A stretch of DNA of 20,441 nt from a virus. The notes beneath the pieces are model-generated. The model ran no database searches, was not told the DNA's origin, and saw only the letters and a list, made by a program, of their open reading frames with translations. Position numbers and translations under genes: made by a program. The stretch lies in IMG/VR virus record IMGVR_UViG_3300034010_000164, positions 1-20,441 of that record; one strand, 5' to 3'. Positions 16,535-20,441 of the stretch are shown here, in pieces; the stretch's first letter is position 1, and each line of letters starts with the position of its first letter.

Positions 16535-17020
16535 ATGGCTGTTGAATCTCTGTTGGGTGGAATCTTCGGCGGACTGCTGCGCATCGCTCCCGAGGTAATG
16601 AAACTGTGGGATCGCAAAAGCGAGCGTGAACACGAGTACCGGATGGCCGGGCTTGAGATGCAGATTGCCGAGAAGCGGCTTGAGTTCGGCATGCGTCAGA
16701 CCGAGGCCGTGGTCGGCGTCGCAACGCTCGACGCGATCGGCGAAGCGCTCAAGGGTCAAGCCGAGATGGCAAAAGCGGGTGGTAGACTTGTTGCCGGCAT
16801 CAGTGCGCTTGTGCGTCCGGTCATCACCTACTGGTTCATGGCTCTCTACAGCCTGCACAAGATTGCATTGATGCTCGTGGCTTACGACCAGTCCGGCAAC
16901 TGGCGCGACGTGTTCATCACGACTTGGACCGACCAGGATTGGGCTATCTTTTCGATGATCTTAGGTTTTTGGTTTATCGGCCGCGTGTGGGAGCGGGTAA
17001 ATGCTCAACGAAGCTCGTGA
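16535..17020 (+). CDS. Holin, GTA-type three-TM family
   Basis: A 161-aa protein with a strong ribosome site (AAGGAG) before ATG 16535. The N-terminus LLGGIFGGLLRIAPEVMKLW, a charged coiled-coil middle (about 25-75, with KRLEFGMRQTEAVVG) and the run SALVRPVITYWFMALYSLHK match the Holin of 3TMs (GTA_holin_3TM) family. Two clear membrane segments lie at about 92-115 and 137-157; the N-terminal Gly-rich segment could be a third, weaker one. Such holins let the cytosolic lysozyme cross the inner membrane at the end of infection. It overlaps the lysozyme gene by 20 bases, a typical holin-endolysin arrangement. It has neither a lambda-type dual start nor a signal-anchor pinholin feature that I can see. 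Confidence 0.85.
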   Translation: MAVESLLGGIFGGLLRIAPEVMKLWDRKSEREHEYRMAGLEMQIAEKRLEFGMRQTEAVVGVATLDAIGEALKGQAEMAKAGGRLVAGISALVRPVITYWFMALYSLHKIALMLVAYDQSGNWRDVFITTWTDQDWAIFSMILGFWFIGRVWERVNAQRSS

Positions 17021-17471
17021 TCTCGCTATCGAGTCGCTTATCAAACCGTCCGAGGGGTGCCATCACGTACTCCCGAACGGGATGATCGCCCCCTACCTCT
17101 GCCCGGCCGGTTATCCGACGCAGGGGTGGGGCATCGTCGTGCCGAACATGAATGTGCCGCCGATCACGCGCGCAATGGCTGACGCGATCTTGGCGCGTGA
17201 GACGCCGCGATACATGGCCGACGCGCTCAACTTGAGCCCTGTGCTCGTGCTCTACCCGCGCCGGCTGGCCGCGATAACGTCGTTCGTGTTTAACCTTGGC
17301 GCCCCGCGCTATAGGTCAAGCACACTGCGTCGTCGAATCAACGCGCAAGATTGGCTCGGGGCTTCGCCAGAGTTTGACAAGTGGGTGTTCGCAGGCGGCG
17401 TAAAACTCCGCGGGCTTGTCCTGCGGCGCGCAGCCGAGCGAAAGATATTCGATTCGGAGACACGCCAATGA
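17001..17471 (+). CDS. Endolysin, GH24 lysozyme
   Basis: A 156-aa protein of the T4-type lysozyme (GH24) family, which cuts the MurNAc-GlcNAc bonds of peptidoglycan. Glu18 (KPSEG), Cys34 (PYLCPAG) and Thr40 (YPTQGWG) stand in for the Glu-Asp/Cys-Thr catalytic triad; Cys at the Asp position is known in natural GH24 members. The spacing between Glu18 and Cys34 is longer than the 8 residues of the T4 prototype, owing to CHHVLPNGMIAP. The fold continues with SFVFNLGAPRYRSSTLRRRI and GVKLRGLVLRRAAERKIF, which match the C-terminal helices. No signal peptide or signal-anchor segment is visible, so release needs the upstream holin. The gene overlaps the holin by 20 bases and the next gene by four (ATGA at 17468-17471). 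Confidence 0.92.
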   Translation: MLNEARDLAIESLIKPSEGCHHVLPNGMIAPYLCPAGYPTQGWGIVVPNMNVPPITRAMADAILARETPRYMADALNLSPVLVLYPRRLAAITSFVFNLGAPRYRSSTLRRRINAQDWLGASPEFDKWVFAGGVKLRGLVLRRAAERKIFDSETRQ

Positions 17472-17893
17472 CAACGATCGTCGCCTCGTTCAAAGAACGC
17501 GCAATGTTCTCCGACTCGCGGACTACGGATGAAGATGCAGGCATCAAATGGGCTACGCGCAAGATCGAGAAGATTGACGGTGTGCTCTACGGCGCTTCTG
17601 GAGACTGCATTGACATTGAGGCGTTCATCAACTGGATTAAAGCCGGCAAAAAGCGTCGCCCGAAGATTGTTGACGAGTCCTTCTGCGCAATCGAGTTGAA
17701 CGAGCGCGGTATCTGGCTTTGGGATTACCGACTCAAACCTTTTGCAGCAGGCATTGACCGTCACGCGATTGGTTCAGGCGCGATGGCCGCCTTGGCTGCG
17801 TTTGAGATGGGCGCCGATGCTAAGACTGCCATTGAAGTCGCATGCAAGATCGACTCCCGAAGTGAAGGCCCAATTTATACGGAAAGTCTGTAA
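17468..17893 (+). CDS. HslV/proteasome-like N-terminal-nucleophile hydrolase
   Basis: A 141-aa protein. ATG 17468 is chosen because it overlaps the lysozyme stop (ATGA) and puts Thr at position 2; an upstream in-frame ATG at 17381 would bury that residue. Removal of Met1 would leave an N-terminal Thr, the catalytic nucleophile of the T1 peptidase family. The pattern MTTIVASFKERAMFSDSRTT, then TRKIEKIDGVLYGASGD, then AIGSGAMAALAAFEMGADAK matches HslV in order: T-T-I-V, the catalytic Asp (here Asp16), the K-K/R-V lysine region (here Lys32), and the Gly-Ser-Gly turn (102-104). HslV is about 174 aa, so this is a shortened relative. No HslU-like ATPase gene is present here. It lies between the lysozyme and a phosphoesterase, with overlaps on both sides. 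Peptidase activity is inferred, not shown. Confidence 0.78.
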   Translation: MTTIVASFKERAMFSDSRTTDEDAGIKWATRKIEKIDGVLYGASGDCIDIEAFINWIKAGKKRRPKIVDESFCAIELNERGIWLWDYRLKPFAAGIDRHAIGSGAMAALAAFEMGADAKTAIEVACKIDSRSEGPIYTESL

Positions 17894-19077
17894 TGCCAGC
17901 TAGAATCTGGAAGATTGACGAAAGACTCAAAGAGTTTGCCAGCGAGAGGCAGATAGAGTTAATCGACGCGGTAAACGCGCACCGCGGTGTACGCCGCGCC
18001 GAGAACGCTCTTGGACTTTCTAGGGGAAGCATAAGCATTTCACTTGCTCGCGTTAAGAAGAACGCTGCCTTGGCCGGTTACTCACCCGAGCACGACATGA
18101 CCAAGGTCGTGCCCGAGCCCTACGTGGTCAAAGGTGTGTCCACGTACTACGACAAGGATGGTAAGCCGCGAGGCCAGTGGGTCAAGTCGAAACTCGATCA
18201 CGAGCGCTATCAAGAACTCATCAGGGAAGCCACCACGGCGATTGCCAGTGAAGTGCGAGGCATGGCGCCTGTAACCCCTGCGCCCGAGCACACGAGCGCT
18301 GATCTGCTGGCCGTCTATCCCTTCGGCGATCCGCACTTCGGGATGTACGCATGGGGCCAGGAGACGGGCGAGGACTTCGATCTCGACATCGCCGAGCGGA
18401 TCACGCAGGCCGCCGTTGATCGCCTTGTGGCGTCTGCGCCGGCTGCCGAGACGGCAATCCTGCTGCCGCTCGGCGACGTGCTCCACATGGACGATCAAAG
18501 CAATCAGACACCGGCCAGCAAGCATCAACTTGATGCCGATGGCCGATTCGTGAAGGTGCTGCATGTCTGCATCAAGGCATACCGGCACGCGGTCCTGCGC
18601 TGTCTGCAAAAGCACAAGAAAGTGATCGTGCGCTTTGTCAGCGGCAACCACGACCCGCATGCCGTGTGGTCGATCGCGTTCACGATCGCAGCCTACTTCG
18701 ACAGCGACCCGCGGGTGACGGTCGATCTGAGCCCCGCCCCATTCTGGTTCTACCGCTTCGGCAAAGTGCTCATCGGCGCCACGCACGGCGACAAGGCCAA
18801 AGGTGACAGTCTTCTCGGAGTCATGGCGACCGATCAGGCCGAGGCGTGGGGACAGACCAAGTTCCGGTACTGGTATCTAGGCCACGTCCACCACGAGCGC
18901 GTCAAGGAGCTTCCTGGCGTGACGTGCGAGTCCTTCCGCACCCTAGCTGCCAAGGACGCCTACGCGACCGCCTACGGCTACCGCGCCGGCCGCGACATGC
19001 GCTGCATCGTCCACCATCGGGAGTTCGGCGAGATTGAGCGCCACCGCTGCGACGTGGCAATGATTGACAGGCAATGA
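17893..19077 (+). CDS. Metallophosphoesterase with N-terminal helix-turn-helix
   Basis: A 394-aa protein starting at an ATG that shares one base with the previous stop (TAATG). Residues about 18-58 (ELIDAVNAHRGVRRAENALG, then SRGSISISLARVKK) form a helix-turn-helix. Residues about 70-105 hold a YVVKGVSTYYDKDGKPRGQW segment common in phage phosphoesterases. From about residue 140 the calcineurin-like metal-binding motifs appear in order: D-x-H at 146-148, G-D at 194-195, G-N-H-D at 251-254, T-H-G-D at 297-300 and G-H-x-H at 330-333. All expected metal ligands are present, so an active dinuclear enzyme is likely. The substrate is unknown; relatives cleave phosphodiesters of nucleotides or nucleic acid. 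Fused DNA-binding and phosphoesterase domains suggest action on DNA or RNA. Its 3' 135 bases overlap a - strand gene. Confidence 0.85.
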   Translation: MPARIWKIDERLKEFASERQIELIDAVNAHRGVRRAENALGLSRGSISISLARVKKNAALAGYSPEHDMTKVVPEPYVVKGVSTYYDKDGKPRGQWVKSKLDHERYQELIREATTAIASEVRGMAPVTPAPEHTSADLLAVYPFGDPHFGMYAWGQETGEDFDLDIAERITQAAVDRLVASAPAAETAILLPLGDVLHMDDQSNQTPASKHQLDADGRFVKVLHVCIKAYRHAVLRCLQKHKKVIVRFVSGNHDPHAVWSIAFTIAAYFDSDPRVTVDLSPAPFWFYRFGKVLIGATHGDKAKGDSLLGVMATDQAEAWGQTKFRYWYLGHVHHERVKELPGVTCESFRTLAAKDAYATAYGYRAGRDMRCIVHHREFGEIERHRCDVAMIDRQ

Positions 19078-19452
19078 CAGCGATTCGCCGCCGTTTAAGC
19101 TGGCGTTAGCCGGCTCAAACTGCCACGACCCTGCGCCGAACGTGCTGCGATGAAACTCCACCAGCCGCACGATGCGGTGCTGCGGTTTGGCGCTGCGCCA
19201 CTGCGGCCAGCCAAGCGCCACCAAGTCGCCGGCCTTGGCGCCGTCGTTGAACTGCGGGTAGACGAACTGTACGTAGTTGTCTTTGCGGTTCACCCATCCA
19301 TCGTCAGGGTGCGCGGCTCTCACGCCGGCCGCCCGCAGCGCAGTAACCCATGCTTCTTGGTCGCGCTCCATGTCAGTGCAAATTTTCGCGTACAGCGCCA
19401 CAAAGCCAGCCTGCCCAGAAACGCCGCGCATCAGTTTGCTTGCCAGTCCCAT
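18943..19452 (-). CDS. Conserved-looking phage protein, unrecognised
   Basis: A 169-aa protein on the - strand. The chosen ATG at 19452 has a strong AGGAG seven bases upstream; an in-frame ATG eight codons earlier (19476) lacks one. The body (MGLASKLMRGVSGQAGFVAL, RDQEAWVTALRAAGV, GDLVALGWPQWR, RIVRLVEFHRSTFGAGSWQF) looks like a compact globular alpha/beta protein. The last 45 residues lie antisense to the end of the phosphoesterase gene and look like low-information Ala/Val sequence (HCHVAAVALNLAELP). I do not recognise the family. The ribosome site and position in the - strand cluster favour a real gene; the C-terminal part could be a by-product of the overlap. Confidence 0.6.
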   Translation of the reverse strand: MGLASKLMRGVSGQAGFVALYAKICTDMERDQEAWVTALRAAGVRAAHPDDGWVNRKDNYVQFVYPQFNDGAKAGDLVALGWPQWRSAKPQHRIVRLVEFHRSTFGAGSWQFEPANASLNGGESLSLPVNHCHVAAVALNLAELPMVDDAAHVAAGAVAVGGRVGVLGS

Positions 19453-19498
19453 GCCAATCTCCTTTCGCTCCGGCACCAGCCGGCTAACGTTCGGCTTC

Positions 19499-19660
19499 TT
19501 ACTGCGCGGTACCGTAGGTCACGATGTACGGCGGTTCCCACGGCTGGCGCAGCACCCAGGTCGGCGCAGGAATCATCATCGGCACGAGCAGCGGCTGTTC
19601 TAGGCGCGGCTCGGTCACGCCGTCGCACATCTTCACGTAAATGCAGGCGTCAATGCCCAT
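19499..19660 (-). CDS. Small Pro-rich ORF of 53 aa
   Basis: ATG at 19658-19660 with AAAGGAAAG just upstream, and TAA at 19499-19501. The 53-aa product starts MGIDACIYVKMCDGV, then runs PLLVPMMIPAPTWVLRQPWE and ends PPYIVTYGTAQ. It is Pro-rich in its second half and carries two Cys. No membrane segment is certain, although PLLVPMMIPAP is hydrophobic. It sits between the winged-helix gene (49 bases away) and the 169-aa gene (46 bases away) in the same direction. The ribosome site and lack of any + strand gene here support it, but I recognise no family. Confidence 0.5.
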   Translation of the reverse strand: MGIDACIYVKMCDGVTEPRLEQPLLVPMMIPAPTWVLRQPWEPPYIVTYGTAQ

Positions 19661-19708
19661 GTCTTTCCTTTGCGCCGCGCTGGGCAGCTTAACTTAAACC
19701 GATCAGAT

Positions 19709-20083
19709 TCAGTGAGAAACACCGCGGTTGACCTCAAACACGGCGCTAAGGCTGCGCCCCTTCTTGTTGACCCTGTAACGCTTACGGTTGGCCTTGGTGT
19801 CGGATCGAGGCTTCGGTTTGTCCTTGCCGTCGCCGATCGCATAGACCGCTCGCGGATAGCGGCGCTCGCCATCGTCGCCGTCGTAGACCCACGCGGAAAT
19901 GTGAACTCGCTTGGGGCCAAGTGGGCGCAGTTGAGGGCGAGCCAGTCGCGTGAAGATCGCTGCGCACTTCTCGCGCGTGAGGCGCAAATGCGCGCACATT
20001 TCGCCCCTGGTCATCGGGCCGATATGCTCAAGCGCGTCTAGGATGCGCAGGGTGGTGACACCCCAAAAGCGATGCGCTGTCAT
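19709..20083 (-). CDS. Winged-helix DNA-binding protein
   Basis: A 124-aa protein. The ATG at 20083 is chosen because it overlaps the stop of the upstream zinc-ribbon gene (ATGA at 20083-20080); an ATG 10 codons earlier has no such support. Residues about 10-50 (TLRILDALEHIGPMTRGEMC, then AHLRLTREKCAAIFTRLAR) form a winged helix-turn-helix: a helix, a Thr-Arg-Gly/Glu turn and a recognition helix. The following segment (ISAWVYDGDDGERRYPRAVY) is a beta wing in which RRYPRAVYAIGDGKD is a form I recall from small phage DNA-binding proteins. The C-terminus is strongly basic (KPKPRSDTKANRKRYRVNKK). It probably controls phage gene expression; its target is not known. Confidence 0.75.
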   Translation of the reverse strand: MTAHRFWGVTTLRILDALEHIGPMTRGEMCAHLRLTREKCAAIFTRLARPQLRPLGPKRVHISAWVYDGDDGERRYPRAVYAIGDGKDKPKPRSDTKANRKRYRVNKKGRSLSAVFEVNRGVSH

Positions 20084-20283
20084 TTCGGTTGCTTGTCGAT
20101 GCAGTTGTCGCACGCTACAGCTTTGCGCTCCATGCCTTCAAACAGTTCGTCGAGCTTGCACATGGTCCCGCACGCGGGGCAACGCATCTTGGCTTCGCTG
20201 CTTGACGCAAACGCCATCAAGCAGATGATGGCGACGCCCAAGGTGCATCCAATCAGAATGCCGAGTGTGAAGGAGATCATCAT
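20080..20283 (-). CDS. Membrane-anchored zinc-ribbon protein, 67 aa
   Basis: A 67-aa protein with GGAG upstream of the ATG at 20283. Residues 3-25 form a hydrophobic segment (ISFTLGILIGCTLGVAIICL), a transmembrane helix or uncleaved signal. Two Cys pairs follow: C35-x-x-C38 and C58-x-x-C61, which look like a four-Cys zinc ribbon; Cys42 is extra. The acidic and basic stretch between them holds no other motif. The ATG overlaps the stop of the upstream ORF (ATGA), and its own stop overlaps the winged-helix start, so three genes form one coupled unit. A plausible role is a membrane-bound zinc sensor or interaction protein; function is unknown. Confidence 0.65.
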   Translation of the reverse strand: MMISFTLGILIGCTLGVAIICLMAFASSSEAKMRCPACGTMCKLDELFEGMERKAVACDNCIDKQPK

Positions 20284-20441
20284 GCTTTCTCCGGCAGCCG
20301 AGGGCGATCGTCACCCTCTGGATAGAAATGAACGTAGTGCATCAACATGATGATGTTGCAGGCGAAGTGACCTCGATGCGGTAGGCCGCTTTCCTCGTCA
20401 TATACTTCGCCGGCCAGTGGACCGAAAACGATGTGGCGCAT
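20280..20441 (-). CDS. Small ORF at the window edge, 53 aa visible
   Basis: The frame is open from the last base of the window (an ATG at 20439-20441) to TGA at 20280-20282. The visible residues run MRHIVFGPLAGEVYDEESGL, then PHRGHFACNIIMLMHYVHF, then YPEGDDRPRLPEKA. The stop overlaps the start of the zinc-ribbon gene (ATGA). The ATG could be the true start or an internal Met, because any upstream ribosome site lies outside. I do not recognise the family; His is frequent (five in 53). The chained overlap supports that it is translated. Confidence 0.5.
   Translation of the reverse strand: MRHIVFGPLAGEVYDEESGLPHRGHFACNIIMLMHYVHFYPEGDDRPRLPEKA

Noticed and set aside
18082-18786. A 234-codon - strand frame inside the phosphoesterase gene
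   Set aside because: The + strand frame carries the full set of metal-binding motifs over the same bases.
19470-19487. A short inverted repeat (CCGGC and GCCGG around ACCA) between two - strand genes
   Set aside because: A five-base stem without a T-run on either strand is too weak to call a terminator or operator.
19150-20041. + strand open frames of 180 and 123 codons opposite the small - strand genes
   Set aside because: The - strand frames show ribosome sites, ATGA overlaps and recognisable domains; the + strand products are Arg/Ala-rich without motifs.

Overview
The window is a stretch of a tailed-phage (siphovirus-type) genome, or of a prophage: late structural, lysis and accessory genes on the + strand, then a short opposing cluster of small genes on the - strand. 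Base composition is GC-rich (around 60% by eye) with dense, often overlapping genes, and the protein families are those of phages of Gram-negative (proteobacterial) hosts. Host and phage genus cannot be fixed from the sequence alone. I saw no tRNA, CRISPR array, insertion sequence or integrase. No stretch longer than about 100 bases lacks a gene.

Region 1 (1-3669) is a lambda-like head and tail-tube block in lambda order: the tail end of a gpD-like head decoration protein, a gpE-family major capsid protein, a gpFII-like head-tail joining protein, a gpZ-like tail completion protein, a gpU-like tail terminator, and a major tail (tube) protein carrying an extra Gly/Thr-rich beta module. A strong rho-independent terminator (3694-3734) follows. 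The tape measure gene starts only 77 bases after the major tail gene, so there is no room for the usual frameshifted tail assembly chaperone (G/GT).

Region 2 (3747-16525) is the tape measure protein (1280 aa) followed by a tail-tip set that is not lambda-like: a 132-aa tail protein, a 1243-aa protein with beta repeats, a 389-aa virion protein, a 348-aa LamG-type lectin-like protein with a C-terminal regulatory-like beta domain, another 132-aa protein, a 649-aa modular protein with a hub-like C-terminal half, and a 72-aa beta-rich partner. These probably build the distal tail and the host-recognition parts. Locally lower GC in the middle of the 1243-aa gene and in the LamG domain fits modular exchange.

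Region 3 (16535-19077) is a translationally coupled run: a GTA-type three-TM-family holin, a GH24 lysozyme with Cys at the usual Asp position, a small HslV/proteasome-like N-terminal-nucleophile hydrolase whose Thr2 would become the N-terminus, and a metallophosphoesterase with an N-terminal helix-turn-helix. No spanin pair is visible.

Region 4 (18943-20441, - strand) has five small genes pointing toward the late block: a 53-aa ORF at the window edge, a membrane-anchored zinc-ribbon protein, a winged-helix DNA-binding protein (these three linked by ATGA overlaps), a 53-aa Pro-rich ORF, and a 169-aa protein. The last one's 3' end overlaps the phosphoesterase gene antisense by 135 bases.

The most notable points are the Ntn hydrolase in the lysis operon, the missing chaperone replaced by a terminator, and the modular insertions in the tail tube and hub proteins.
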